Source: Aliishimia sp039978895 (GTDB taxonomy: Bacteria > Pseudomonadota > Alphaproteobacteria > Rhodobacterales > Rhodobacteraceae). Taken from it: a DNA stretch of 64,000 nt. Below are positions 17,935 to 27,278 of the stretch, piece by piece; the stretch's first letter is position 1; each line of letters begins with the position of its first letter. The translations under genes and the position numbers were made by a program. The DNA lies in assembly GCA_039978895.1 (NCBI GenBank), contig JBDWAL010000030.1:28695-92694 (forward strand), in the 5' to 3' direction. The notes beneath the pieces are model-generated. The model saw only the letters and a list, made by a program, of their open reading frames with translations, ran no database searches and was not told the origin of the DNA.

Positions 17935-18453
17935 ATGGCATCTGATAAAGCGACCGATTTTATTAAGCGTAACCGCCCACCACGGGTGAATATTGCCTAT
18001 GAAGATCCGTATGACAGCGAGCAGATGGTGGAATTGCCCTTCGTGATGGGTATCATGTCCGACCTATCGGGCAACGCGCCAGCCGTGGAGAAAGCCCCTC
18101 TTGAGGAACGCGATTTCGCCGATGTAACCGCAGCAACGCTGGATACATACATGGAAAGCGTCGGCCCCGGTGTAAGCGTAAATGTCGACAACAAGTTGGA
18201 TGAAGACAGCAAGGATCGCATCGGCGTGAACTTGTCCTTCAGCAGCATGAACGATTTTGGCCCAGCCGAGATTGCCAAGCAGGTTCCATCCCTGAACAAA
18301 TTACTGGAAGCGCGCCAACACCTGGCGAACCTTCAACGCTATATGAACTCCAAGCCAAAGGCTCAGGAGAAAATCAAAGAATTGCTGAACGACCCAGACC
18401 TGATGTCGGCGCTTGCCGAACGGGAAAAGGCGGATGGTGAGGGAGACAGCTGA
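17935..18453 (+). CDS. tssB2: T6SS sheath small subunit TssB/VipA, cluster 2
   Basis: The protein of 172 residues is a clear TssB with FIKRNRPPRVNIAYEDPYDS near the start, LPFVMGIMSDLSGN in the first half, MNDFGPAEIAKQVPSL and a C-terminal helix region with ARQHLANLQRYMNSK. The ATG has GAGGGAG upstream; a TTG two codons earlier is not preferred. Its stop overlaps the tssC2 start (TGATG). It differs in many places from TssB1, including the interface segment after the DNF/TLD motif, in keeping with two separate sheaths rather than a recent copy. Confidence 0.96.
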   Translation: MASDKATDFIKRNRPPRVNIAYEDPYDSEQMVELPFVMGIMSDLSGNAPAVEKAPLEERDFADVTAATLDTYMESVGPGVSVNVDNKLDEDSKDRIGVNLSFSSMNDFGPAEIAKQVPSLNKLLEARQHLANLQRYMNSKPKAQEKIKELLNDPDLMSALAEREKADGEGDS

Positions 18454-19943
18454 TGAGCGACGCAACATCCCAAACAGCGGGCCAAACCGAAGGCCTCTCA
18501 GAACTAGATGAATTTTCGGACATCCTGCGCCAAACGATCAAACCGCGCAGCGATGTGGCCGCCAAGGAAGTCGACAACGCCGTTGTTGCCCTTGTGAAAG
18601 AAGCCATGGATGACGAGACAGTCATCGCCGAAGACGTGATTGACACAATCGATGCAATCCTTGCCAAGATCGACAAAAAACTGTCCGATCAAGTCAACGA
18701 GATCATGCATAACGAGGAATTTCAAAAGCTGGAAAGCAGCTGGCGTGGCCTCGCGTATACGATCAACAATTCGGAAACCGACAGCACCTTGCGTGTGAAA
18801 GTCATGAACGCGTCCAAGACTGAGCTTCAATCCGAAATGCGCCGCTATCCGGGTGCCAAATGGGACAAGAGCCCACTGTTCCAAAAGATTTACGAGCAGG
18901 AATTCGGCACTCTTGGCGGCAAGCCTTATGGTGCTTTGATTGGGGATTACTACTTTGGTATGGGCTCTGGCGATGTGGCGCTGTTGCGCGATATTTCCAA
19001 GATTGCTGCTGCCGCCCACGCACCTTTCGTCTCTGCTGCTGCGCCTGAACTTCTGGGTATGGACAGCTGGAACGAAATTGGCACGCCTCCGGATCTATCG
19101 GAAATCTTTGATACCCCGGATTATGCCGCGTGGAACGGTCTACGCGACAGTGAAAATAGCCGCTATCTGGCGCTGACCGCGCCGCGCGTTTTGTCGCGTG
19201 AGCCTTATGGCCAAGATGGCACCTCTGTGGTTGAAGAGTTCAACTTCGAAGAGGAAACCGACGGACATACAGGCGAGAAATACGCTTGGATGAATGCGGC
19301 CCATACTATGGCCGTAAATATCAATCGCGCTCACAAGGAACACGGCTGGACTGTGCAAATTCGTGGCGTGAAATCGGGTGGGGAAGTTCTAAACCTTCCA
19401 ACCCACAACTTTGACACGGGCGATGGGTCGCAAGACCTCAAATGCCCCACCGAAGTGTCGATCACAGATCGACGCGAAGGGGAGCTGTCTGCGGCGGGTC
19501 TTATGGGGTTGATCCATCGCAAACACACCGACAAAGCGGCCTTTATCGGGGCTCAGTCCTTGTATCGTCCGAAGAAATTCGCAGATGAGCTGGCAACAGC
19601 GTCTGATGCGATGTCGGCGCGTATTCCCTATATTTTCGCGGTGTCGCGCTTCAGCCACTATCTGAAGTGCATGGTGCGCGATAAAATCGGGCAAAGTCCT
19701 GATCGTATCCAGTTGGAGCGTGATCTCCAGACCTGGATCAATAAATATGTCTCTGGGAATCCAGAAAGTGCGAGTGAAAAAGAGAAGGCTAAAAAGCCGC
19801 TCGCCGGTGCCAAGGTCGAAGTGATCGAGGACGAGGAAAACCCGGGGTACTATGTGGGTAAGTTTTTTCTTAAACCACATTTTCAGCTGGAAGGAATGGA
19901 TATCGGGATGTCTCTCGTGTCCAAACTCTCCGGTAAGAAGTGA
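18453..19943 (+). CDS. tssC2: T6SS sheath large subunit TssC/VipB, cluster 2
   Basis: The 496-residue protein shows all main TssC segments: IDKKLSDQVNEIMHNEEFQ followed by LESSWRGLAYTI, EFGTLGGKPYGALIGDYYF, AHAPFV, and the C-terminal NPGYYVGKFFLKPHFQLEGM and SLVSKL. It is translationally coupled to tssB2 (TGATG). It pairs with TssB2 to make the contractile sheath. Compared with TssC1 the core is well conserved but the N-terminal about 40 residues and the region before the last conserved strand differ. Confidence 0.97.
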   Translation: MSDATSQTAGQTEGLSELDEFSDILRQTIKPRSDVAAKEVDNAVVALVKEAMDDETVIAEDVIDTIDAILAKIDKKLSDQVNEIMHNEEFQKLESSWRGLAYTINNSETDSTLRVKVMNASKTELQSEMRRYPGAKWDKSPLFQKIYEQEFGTLGGKPYGALIGDYYFGMGSGDVALLRDISKIAAAAHAPFVSAAAPELLGMDSWNEIGTPPDLSEIFDTPDYAAWNGLRDSENSRYLALTAPRVLSREPYGQDGTSVVEEFNFEEETDGHTGEKYAWMNAAHTMAVNINRAHKEHGWTVQIRGVKSGGEVLNLPTHNFDTGDGSQDLKCPTEVSITDRREGELSAAGLMGLIHRKHTDKAAFIGAQSLYRPKKFADELATASDAMSARIPYIFAVSRFSHYLKCMVRDKIGQSPDRIQLERDLQTWINKYVSGNPESASEKEKAKKPLAGAKVEVIEDEENPGYYVGKFFLKPHFQLEGMDIGMSLVSKLSGKK

Positions 19944-19989
19944 GCGGAACTGGTTAACAATCTCAACACACCCACCAATGGAGTGACAC

Positions 19990-20487
19990 ATGGCTGTCGA
20001 TATTTTTCTTCTTCTCTCAAACAATATTAAGGGCGAGTCTCAGGACGCGACACACCGGGACAATATTGATGTCCTACAATGGAGCTGGGGCCTGACACAA
20101 AGCGGCACCACACATATGGGTTCTGGCGGCGGCGGCGGCAAAGTTGACGTTGGCGACATCCAATTGACGAAATACGTGGACCTCGCGTCCAACGATCTGA
20201 TCAAGCGCTGTACCTCTGGTGAGCACATCGAATCCGGTCAGCTTATCGTGCGCAAATCTGGCGGTGGTACTCCTGTTGAGTACTTCATAATGCGCATGGA
20301 AAACATCATGATCACCAACTATTCCACAGGCGGTTCCAAAGACGGTCTTGACCGTATTCAGGAAAGCCTGACGCTGAACTTCCGCAAATTCGAAGTACAG
20401 TACACAATGCAAGAAGAGTCCGGCGCACCTGGCGCGGAAACTCTGTCTGGCTGGGACATCGCAGAAAACCTGGAGTGGAGCAGCTAA
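19990..20487 (+). CDS. hcp2: T6SS tube protein Hcp/TssD, cluster 2
   Basis: The 165-residue protein has Hcp character: MAVDIFLLLSNNIKGESQDA at the start, IDVLQWSWGLTQSGTTHMGS with a Gly-run turn, YFIMRMENIMITNYSTGGS in the second half, and a C-terminal strand region with LNFRKFEVQYTMQEESG. It is much diverged from Hcp1 (different N-terminus and inner loop), so it should form its own tube. The ribosome site is GGAG seven to eight bases before the ATG. A strong terminator-like hairpin follows immediately, which should make hcp2 the most abundant product of this operon. Confidence 0.94.
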   Translation: MAVDIFLLLSNNIKGESQDATHRDNIDVLQWSWGLTQSGTTHMGSGGGGGKVDVGDIQLTKYVDLASNDLIKRCTSGEHIESGQLIVRKSGGGTPVEYFIMRMENIMITNYSTGGSKDGLDRIQESLTLNFRKFEVQYTMQEESGAPGAETLSGWDIAENLEWSS

Positions 20488-20517
20488 GCCCCTCTGTTTT
20501 CTTGAGCCGAGAAGATC

Positions 20518-20546
20518 AAGGCCGGCGCAGACGCGTCGGCCTTTTT
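20518..20546 (+). terminator. Rho-independent terminator/attenuator between hcp2 and tssE2
   Basis: A GC-rich inverted repeat with arms AAGGCCGGCGC and GCGTCGGCCTT (11 pairs with one G-T pair) and a four-base loop AGAC is followed directly by a T5 run. This is a textbook intrinsic terminator, yet it sits inside the operon, 31 bases after the hcp2 stop and 24 bases before the tssE2 start. It most likely works as a partial terminator that sets hcp2 above the baseplate genes, or as an mRNA 3' end made by processing. Confidence 0.85.
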
Positions 20547-20570
20547 CGTATAATTTCAATTGGTTGATCT

Positions 20571-21158
20571 ATGTCCCGCACCTTTGATGACAACAAAACA
20601 CGTCCCCCCCGCACCCCTGAAGGTCGACGGCAGGTTTCTTTGATGCATGTGTTCCGTGCCTCAGCGGAATCGCGCAGCAGTCGTTTCACCGGATCGCAAC
20701 GGCAAGAAGACGGGCGAACTGTCACCGTGCGCACCAAGCAAAAGCGCGAAGGTGTCGATGAAAGCGAACTGCGCCGTCATCTGAACATGGACCTCAATGC
20801 GTTAATGAACACCATTCGATTAGACGCCGTTGTGAACCTCGACACGCATCCTTATGTCGCAAAATCGATCCTGAACTATGGCTTTACCGACATGAGCAGC
20901 CTGACCCGGTCTGAAAAAACCGACCATCAGATTGCAGCTTCCATCCGTCAATCGTTGATCGATCACGAGCCACGGCTGATCCCGGAATCCATTGAAATTA
21001 CCATCATCCCAATCAACGAGGCCGCGGCGCAAAAAGTGTCGTTTGAAATCAGCGCAGAACTCGTCGCGGAGCCTGCGGATATCCCCTTGGACTTTGTAGC
21101 CGAAGTTGATCTTGGCGCAGGAAAAATGAAGTTAAACCGCTTCCGGGTGCAAGGATGA
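20571..21158 (+). CDS. tssE2: T6SS baseplate protein TssE (gp25-like), cluster 2
   Basis: The 195-residue protein is somewhat longer than TssE1 because of an N-terminal extension of about 60 residues rich in Arg (SRTFDDNKTRPPRTPEGRRQ) that includes LMHVFRASAESRSSRF. The gp25-like part has LRRHLNMDLNALMNT, SILNYGFTDMSSLT and HEPRLIPESIEI. The ATG has no strong ribosome site and comes shortly after an intrinsic terminator. The gene overlaps tssF2 by four bases (ATGA). It seeds the second sheath at its baseplate. Confidence 0.94.
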   Translation: MSRTFDDNKTRPPRTPEGRRQVSLMHVFRASAESRSSRFTGSQRQEDGRTVTVRTKQKREGVDESELRRHLNMDLNALMNTIRLDAVVNLDTHPYVAKSILNYGFTDMSSLTRSEKTDHQIAASIRQSLIDHEPRLIPESIEITIIPINEAAAQKVSFEISAELVAEPADIPLDFVAEVDLGAGKMKLNRFRVQG

Positions 21159-23074
21159 AGCGCGCGTTTCGAGATGCCTATAACCGTGAACTCGCGTTGC
21201 TCTATGAGCGTGCCGCAGAATTTGCCGCAGAATACCCCGGCATTGCAGATCGCCTTGGCGGACTACTGCGCGAAAATACAGATCCGGCTGTAGCTGGTTT
21301 GCTTGAAGGCTCTGCGTTCCTTGCTGCGCGTGTGCAGCTCAAGATGGATGAAGAATTTAGCAACTTCACCTCTGAATTGCTGGACCAAGTCTTCCCCGAA
21401 GCCCTCGCGCCTGTCCCGTCAGCTATGCTGGTGCGGGCCAATGTCCCGATGGATGGCAAAGAACTTGCCGAAGGTCTAACCCATCCCGCAGGCACCTATA
21501 TCGATGCGCGCTTCGTCGATGCGGACCAACGTGTCAGCTGCCGTTTTCGTTTGACCAGCGACCTGACCCTTTGGCCAATCAAGATCAGCAATGCGACCTA
21601 TCACTCGATACCGGCACCGATTTCGGCACTTGGGATCGATGCGGCCAAAGGCGTGCAAGCGGGTTTACAATTGGATATCGAACGCCCTGAAATCTCGGGC
21701 GGGTCGTTGTCGAACATTGACATGGACACGCTGGATGTTCACCTCACGGGTCCCTTCCCTGAGGCTGTGAAGCTATATGAACAAATCAATTGCAATCTGG
21801 TCCGCGCCCATCTGCGCTATTTGAATGCCCATGGTGATCCTGTCTTCCAACGCATCAAACCAGAAGACATCGAGCAAATTGGATTTGACCGGACCGAACG
21901 TTTACTGCCGCAATCTGAACGTCTATTTGATGGCTTTGCTTTGCTGCGTGAAGCTTTTGTCTTTCCCCGTAAGTTCCTAGGATTTCAGATAAAGGGAATG
22001 AAGGATCATCTGAAACGCGTCCCCGGACGAAACGTTCAGATCATCTTTGAATTTGACACCTCCGACACCACCCTTGCAACGCGGCTTGATGCTGATCATC
22101 TGTCTTTGCATTGCGTGCCTGCGCTGAACTTATTTGAAGATAACGCCGCCCAGTTGAGGTTGGATCGAAAACGTCATGAATTCGTGATCACTCCGGACAG
22201 CAATCCTGTCACCCATTACGAAGTTCACGCGATCACTGAAGTTTTCGCACATTACGCAGGCTCGCAAACCAAAGTTCAGGTGCATCCGCTTTATGCCGTC
22301 CCGGATGGGCAAACCAACGCGCGCGCGGCCCTTTATTTTACGGCCAACCGCAAAGCGCGTCGCCTGACGGAACAAGAACGCAGGTTTGGCAGACGGCACC
22401 GGTATTTGGGCACAGAAACCTTTATCCGACTCTATGAGCCGCCAGAAACGACGGATGAAAACGCAGCGCAGCGGCTTCAGATCAAAACGATGAATTCGAA
22501 CCGCCATCTGCCTGAATATCTGCCAATTGCGGGATCAGAAGATGATTTCTACATCGCGGACGACAAAACGATTACCTTTGCTTGTGTTGCCGGACCTACT
22601 CCACCACGCGAACCACTGACGGAACTCGATCAGACATCGCCGCATCGTGCTGTGCAGGGCCATGTGAATTGGCGGTTGCTGTCTTACTTGTCCTTGAACC
22701 ACTTTGGCTTGGACGATCGCCCAGGTTCGCAAGGCGGCGCCGCACTTCGCGAGATGATGTCCTTGTTCTGCGACTTGTCGGACTCTGTCACAGAAGCGCA
22801 AATCAATGGGCTTGTCGGTATGCAGACCCGCCCTGTGACACGCGCTATCCGTCGCGGCGATGGGTTCTTGCCTGCACGAGGAATTGAAGTTGAGCTCACC
22901 TTTGACGAGGACGCCTTTGAAGGGTCCGGCATCATTCTGCTTGGCGCAATTCTTGATCGCTTCTTATCAGAATATGCCTCTGTGAACTCGTTTGTGCAGA
23001 CGACAGTGACGTCGCGCCAACGCGGCAAAATCAAAACTTTCCCTCCTCGCAGCGGCAGCGGGCCTTTGCTGTGA
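21155..23074 (+). CDS. tssF2: T6SS baseplate protein TssF, cluster 2
   Basis: The 639-residue protein begins MKRAFRDAYNRELALLYERA and continues with EFAAEYPGIADRLGG, LLEGSAFLAARVQLKMDEEF, all typical of TssF. Near the C-terminus it has MQTRPVTRAIRRGDG and GIEVELTFDEDAFEG, followed by the last conserved strand region ending with QRGKIKTFPPRSGSGP. The start overlaps the tssE2 stop, and the stop overlaps the GTG start of tssG2, so tssE2-tssF2-tssG2 form a tightly coupled translational unit. Paralogous to TssF1. Confidence 0.96.
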   Translation: MKRAFRDAYNRELALLYERAAEFAAEYPGIADRLGGLLRENTDPAVAGLLEGSAFLAARVQLKMDEEFSNFTSELLDQVFPEALAPVPSAMLVRANVPMDGKELAEGLTHPAGTYIDARFVDADQRVSCRFRLTSDLTLWPIKISNATYHSIPAPISALGIDAAKGVQAGLQLDIERPEISGGSLSNIDMDTLDVHLTGPFPEAVKLYEQINCNLVRAHLRYLNAHGDPVFQRIKPEDIEQIGFDRTERLLPQSERLFDGFALLREAFVFPRKFLGFQIKGMKDHLKRVPGRNVQIIFEFDTSDTTLATRLDADHLSLHCVPALNLFEDNAAQLRLDRKRHEFVITPDSNPVTHYEVHAITEVFAHYAGSQTKVQVHPLYAVPDGQTNARAALYFTANRKARRLTEQERRFGRRHRYLGTETFIRLYEPPETTDENAAQRLQIKTMNSNRHLPEYLPIAGSEDDFYIADDKTITFACVAGPTPPREPLTELDQTSPHRAVQGHVNWRLLSYLSLNHFGLDDRPGSQGGAALREMMSLFCDLSDSVTEAQINGLVGMQTRPVTRAIRRGDGFLPARGIEVELTFDEDAFEGSGIILLGAILDRFLSEYASVNSFVQTTVTSRQRGKIKTFPPRSGSGPLL

Positions 23075-24093
23075 ACGCCCCGGAAGACAAAGCCCGCGAG
23101 GACGCTCTGGGCCGGGGGTTGTTTGCCACGTTGCGCGCGCTTGAACGGCGTCACCCCAACAAACCACGCATTGGCCATTCCCGGCGGATGTCGGATGAAT
23201 ATGTTGAACTGGGTCAAGACCCGCACCTTGCCTTTCCCACATCTGATCTTGCCGGATATGAAGACACGCCAGATGGAGGCGCTAAAATCCGCGCGCAGGC
23301 TCTTGGGTTTTATGGCCCGTTTGGGGCTCTCCCCCTGAATGTAACCGAGGAAGTCTTGCAATGGACCCAATCTGGTGACGACGCGTTCGTGCGCTTTACC
23401 GATTTGTTATCAGCGCGTTTCATCCAATTGTTTTTTCGCGCGTGGTCGGATTCCCATGCGATCACACAGTTTGACCACCCAGACGGGGATCGGTTTCGCG
23501 AATACCTGCTTGCGATTTCTGGTGTGGGCACGCCGGGGTTTACCACGCATGAGAGTCAGGCTGACCCGCTTCGGCCCTCCATGGTGCCGCTGCATGCTGG
23601 CCGAATTCGAAGCCCTGTGCGACTGCGCCAGATGATCGAAAACCTGCTGGATGCAAATGTGCGTGTGACCGAACATGTCCCAACATGGTTGGAATTCGAA
23701 GACGGCGATCGCAACAAGCTTGGCCAACGTGGATCTGTTGGGCGCGATTTGTTTGTTGGACGTCGTTTGCAAACAGCCAATGACCGTATCACCTTGTCGA
23801 TCCGCGCCAAGTCATTCAGCGATTACCGCCGGTATCTGCCCGGTGGTGCGTCTCATGCCTCCCTTGCGGATATGGTGTTTTGGTATTTGGGCAAAACGAT
23901 GGAGGTCGGTGTCGAACTGTCCCTGCCCGCCAATGAAATCCCCGCCGCAAAACTGGGTGCAACGATTGAACTTGGCTGGATGGCTGCCTTTAAGCCAAGA
24001 CAACAAACACCCGCATCACGCGAAGAATTTGTAACTGTCGCCCGGTTTACGCTTGATCCCAATGGGTCCGAGCCGCAGCATGCCACTGGGTGA
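23071..24093 (+). CDS. tssG2: T6SS baseplate protein TssG, cluster 2
   Basis: The 340-residue protein has TssG signatures: LFATLRALERRHPNKPRIGH near the start, LAFPTSDL, LGFYGPFGALPLNVTEEVLQ, DLFVGRRLQTANDRITLSI and FSDYRRYLPGG. The start is a GTG embedded in the tssF2 stop (GTGA). Together with TssF2 it builds the wedge of the second baseplate. The next gene, clpV2, starts 33 bases downstream with a GTG. Confidence 0.95.
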   Translation: MNAPEDKAREDALGRGLFATLRALERRHPNKPRIGHSRRMSDEYVELGQDPHLAFPTSDLAGYEDTPDGGAKIRAQALGFYGPFGALPLNVTEEVLQWTQSGDDAFVRFTDLLSARFIQLFFRAWSDSHAITQFDHPDGDRFREYLLAISGVGTPGFTTHESQADPLRPSMVPLHAGRIRSPVRLRQMIENLLDANVRVTEHVPTWLEFEDGDRNKLGQRGSVGRDLFVGRRLQTANDRITLSIRAKSFSDYRRYLPGGASHASLADMVFWYLGKTMEVGVELSLPANEIPAAKLGATIELGWMAAFKPRQQTPASREEFVTVARFTLDPNGSEPQHATG

Positions 24094-24125
24094 AAAGACA
24101 TTAAGACTACATAAGGGTTTGGGTA

Positions 24126-26774
24126 GTGACCGAAATAACAATTGAGAAATACGCCGGAAAAATGAACCGCGCAGGCTACGACGCCTTTCTTCAAGCCATG
24201 CGCTACGTGCGCGGCGAAGGAAACCGTCATGTGGATCTGGTACATTGGTTGTTCCACGCGATCTCTAACAAGAATTGCGATATTTCCATCACGCTTGGTC
24301 ACCTTAAGGTCGATCGCGGCGCCGTTCTGAAATCCCTCGACAAGTCCATGGCTGCCCGCGCTAAAAACGTCACCGAAAACCCGCAAATCTCTGAAGCTTT
24401 ATCCGACACGCTAAATTCAGCTTGGGTCTATGCCACGCTGTTCTTTGGTGAGGCGCAAATTCGAACAGGCCATGTTTTGGTTGCTGTTCTCAACGACCCG
24501 GCTTTGCGTCGCGAAGTGCTTGCCGCGACGCCAGAAATGTCATCGATCTCTGTTGACCAACTTAGCAAAGAAAGCCGCACGCTTTGGGCTGACAGCGAAG
24601 AAGAAGACATGCGTCCGATGGACGGATCCGGTTTGGTGTCCCCGGACCCCGGCGAGGCGAGCGAGGGGCGCGATTCTTCGACGGCCCTTGGGCGGTTCTC
24701 AAATGATATGACGGCCGAAGCCGCGTCTGGGAAGATGGACCCGATTGTTGGGCGCGACGACGAAATTCGCCAAATCATCGATGTTTTGCTGCGCCGTCGC
24801 CAGAATAATCCAATCCTGACGGGCGAAGCAGGTGTTGGGAAGACCGCCGCTGTTGAAGGCTTCGCGCAACGTCTTGCGGCGGGTGACGTGCCCCCCAAAT
24901 TACAAGGCACGCGTTTGCGCGCGCTAGACATTCAAGCCATGCAAGCGGGTGCCTCGATGAAGGGCGAATTTGAGCAACGCCTGAAATCCGTTATCGACGA
25001 AGTGCAATCTTCACCCACGCCCATCATTTTGTTTATCGACGAAGCCCACACCCTGATTGGCGCTGGGGGCGCACAAGGCACGGGCGACGCGGCCAACTTG
25101 CTCAAACCTGCTCTTGCGCGCGGCACGTTGCGTACAATCGGCGCGACAACTTTCGCCGAATACCGCACCTATTTCGAAAAAGACCCCGCTTTGACCCGCC
25201 GCTTCCAACCCGTGAATGTGGACGAGCCTGATATCGACCGGTGTTGCTACATGTTGCGCGGTATCCTTGCCCCCATGGAAGCGCATCACGGGGTGCGCAT
25301 ATCGGACGAAGCTATCGTGGCAGCGGTCAGCCTGTCCGCCCGCTATATCCCTGCGCGTCAATTGCCCGACAAAGCCGTGTCACTTCTGGATACCGCTTGT
25401 GCGCGCGTAGCTGTGTCACAAGCCAGCACTCCGGCTCGTATTGGCGACATGAAAGCCAAGATTGACTCATTGGAACGTGAAATCGCTGCAAAGATTGCGC
25501 AACGCGATTTGGGTGAAACCAATGAAGAGCGCAAATCAGAAGCCGAAGCCGAGCTAGACACAATCCGCACCGACTTGGCCCAAGCTGAAACGCTCTATGG
25601 CAAGGAAAAATCGGTCGTCGATGCAATTTTGGAATTGCGCCAACGCATCGCCGAAGATGACGGCGAAACCAATTCCGAGCAGGACGCAGACGCCGCGCGC
25701 GCCGAGATGGCCACCAAAATGACCGAACTTGACGACACGGACCCTGATGATCGCATGGTTTATGCGCATGTGGATGAACAAGCCGTGGCCAGTGTGATCT
25801 CAGACTGGACCGGGATTCCAGCTGGGCGAATGGTCACGGATGAATTGCAACAAGTTCTGACATTGGCGGATCGGTTGAAGGATCGTGTGATCGGGCAAGA
25901 TCATGGTCTGAAAATGATCGCCAAGCGGATCGAAACATCCCGCGCAGGTCTGTCCAACCCCAACAAACCTATCGGCGTCTTTATGTTATGTGGCCCCTCT
26001 GGTGTCGGCAAAACGGAAACGGCCTTGGCGCTGGCGGAAAGCCTTTATGGCGGTGAGCAGAACATCATCACGATCAACATGTCGGAATTCCAAGAAGCCC
26101 ATTCGGTGTCTTTGCTCAAAGGCGCGCCTCCGGGTTATGTCGGGTATGGCGAAGGGGGGCGGTTGACCGAAGCTGTGCGGCGCAAACCTTATTCTGTTGT
26201 GCTGCTCGACGAGGTCGAAAAGGCGCACCCAGATGTGCATGAGCTGTTTTTTCAGGTCTTTGACAAAGGCATCATGGAAGACGGCAACGGTCGCGCGATC
26301 AATTTCAAGAATTGCTTGATCTTGCTGACATCCAATGTCGGCACCGAAGTTATCATGGAAATGGCCCAAGGCGGAGAGACCACACCAGACCAAAATGAGT
26401 TGGACGCGGCGATGAAACCCTTCCTGCTAGATGTGTTCCCCCCTGCGTTGCTGGGCCGCATCGTCACCATTCCGTATTTCCCCCTTGGGACGGAAGTTTT
26501 GGGTGGGATTACAAAACTCAAAATCGATGCGGTGGGAAAGCGCCTACGCGACGCCCATGGTGCACAGCTTACCTATACAGACGCGGTGCTGGCGCATATT
26601 GTAGATCAATGCCGCGACCCAGACAGCGGCGGACGCATGGTGGACAACATAATCACCAATTCAATTTTGCCTGACTTGTCGCGACAAGTGCTGGCCCGCA
26701 TGGTGGCCGGAGACACAGTTGCTGGTGTCACGATTGACGTGGACGCCAACGGTTTCAAATACGATTTTGCATAA
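24126..26774 (+). CDS. clpV2: T6SS AAA+ ATPase ClpV/TssH, cluster 2
   Basis: The 882-residue unfoldase uses a GTG start; this is supported because its N-terminus (MTEITIEKYAGKMNRAGYDA) aligns with the N-terminus of ClpV1. Domains in order are the Clp N-domain (about 1-145), the first AAA module with GEAGVGKT and LFIDEAH, a coiled-coil middle part (about 425-540), the second AAA module with CGPSGVGKT, VVLLDEVEKAHPDV and a ClpB-like C-terminal domain. Both Walker A and B motifs are intact. It should disassemble the TssB2/TssC2 sheath. The two ClpV proteins are more alike than the two Hcp proteins. Confidence 0.97.
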   Translation: MTEITIEKYAGKMNRAGYDAFLQAMRYVRGEGNRHVDLVHWLFHAISNKNCDISITLGHLKVDRGAVLKSLDKSMAARAKNVTENPQISEALSDTLNSAWVYATLFFGEAQIRTGHVLVAVLNDPALRREVLAATPEMSSISVDQLSKESRTLWADSEEEDMRPMDGSGLVSPDPGEASEGRDSSTALGRFSNDMTAEAASGKMDPIVGRDDEIRQIIDVLLRRRQNNPILTGEAGVGKTAAVEGFAQRLAAGDVPPKLQGTRLRALDIQAMQAGASMKGEFEQRLKSVIDEVQSSPTPIILFIDEAHTLIGAGGAQGTGDAANLLKPALARGTLRTIGATTFAEYRTYFEKDPALTRRFQPVNVDEPDIDRCCYMLRGILAPMEAHHGVRISDEAIVAAVSLSARYIPARQLPDKAVSLLDTACARVAVSQASTPARIGDMKAKIDSLEREIAAKIAQRDLGETNEERKSEAEAELDTIRTDLAQAETLYGKEKSVVDAILELRQRIAEDDGETNSEQDADAARAEMATKMTELDDTDPDDRMVYAHVDEQAVASVISDWTGIPAGRMVTDELQQVLTLADRLKDRVIGQDHGLKMIAKRIETSRAGLSNPNKPIGVFMLCGPSGVGKTETALALAESLYGGEQNIITINMSEFQEAHSVSLLKGAPPGYVGYGEGGRLTEAVRRKPYSVVLLDEVEKAHPDVHELFFQVFDKGIMEDGNGRAINFKNCLILLTSNVGTEVIMEMAQGGETTPDQNELDAAMKPFLLDVFPPALLGRIVTIPYFPLGTEVLGGITKLKIDAVGKRLRDAHGAQLTYTDAVLAHIVDQCRDPDSGGRMVDNIITNSILPDLSRQVLARMVAGDTVAGVTIDVDANGFKYDFA

Positions 26775-26789
26775 GGGAGTTAACAACCA

Positions 26790-27245
26790 ATGGCTGACAT
26801 AGAATGGATCGAAGTCGAAAAGTTCAAACCCATTGGGGCCGTGGGCTTCATTGGCAACGATATCGTCGCTATCCTTGCCTATTATGATGACAAGGATGGC
26901 AACCAAGACGGAAAGGTCTCTATCGGCGAAAAAGTCGCTTCCTTCTTGTTCCCAATCAAACTCGACGGTCAACATGTGACAGAAGTCGCGATGCAAGCAC
27001 GCGTGGAAATGAACATTGCGATGCGCGACCCCTCTATTTATCAAATTTCGGGATCAATGTTCACCAGCTTCGCATCCGGTCTTGTGATCCAAGGGGCATA
27101 CGCCGCCTATTTCGGGCGCGGTGTTTCCGTCCTTGGCAAGGGCATCGCAAAGCAAGTGACAAGCGGCATGGTTAAGGAATTTGTCGTTCGCAAAGGCTTT
27201 GAAGCCGCGGTCAAAGAAGCCTTCATGACCACCGCCGGTATGTAA
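26790..27245 (+). CDS. Small EF-hand protein downstream of clpV2, unknown function
   Basis: The 151-residue protein starts at an ATG with AAGGGAG about ten bases upstream and lies 15 bases after clpV2. Residues 36-47 (DGNQDGKVSIGE) fit a canonical EF-hand calcium-binding loop, with Asp36, Asn38, Asp40, Ser44 and Glu47 in the ligand positions and Gly41 at the turn. Before it is a hydrophobic segment (GFIGNDIVAILAYY). The C-terminal half has another hydrophobic, Gly/Ala-rich part (FASGLVIQGAYAAYFGRG). It has no signal peptide. I do not recognise the family. Position equivalent to the coiled-coil gene of cluster 1 suggests cargo or a chaperone; calcium could trigger folding after delivery. This is inference. 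Confidence 0.75.
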   Translation: MADIEWIEVEKFKPIGAVGFIGNDIVAILAYYDDKDGNQDGKVSIGEKVASFLFPIKLDGQHVTEVAMQARVEMNIAMRDPSIYQISGSMFTSFASGLVIQGAYAAYFGRGVSVLGKGIAKQVTSGMVKEFVVRKGFEAAVKEAFMTTAGM

Positions 27246-27251
27246 ACGAAC

Positions 27252-27278
27252 AGGCGGGCAGACCTTGGTTAGCCCGTC
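27252..27278. terminator. Possible bidirectional terminator between convergent genes
   Basis: Between the EF-hand gene and the convergent M23/transglycosylase gene lies an imperfect inverted repeat GCGGGC...GCCCGT with a possible inner ACC/GGT pairing. It lacks a T run on either side, so this is a weak call supported mostly by the convergent gene arrangement. Confidence 0.3.
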
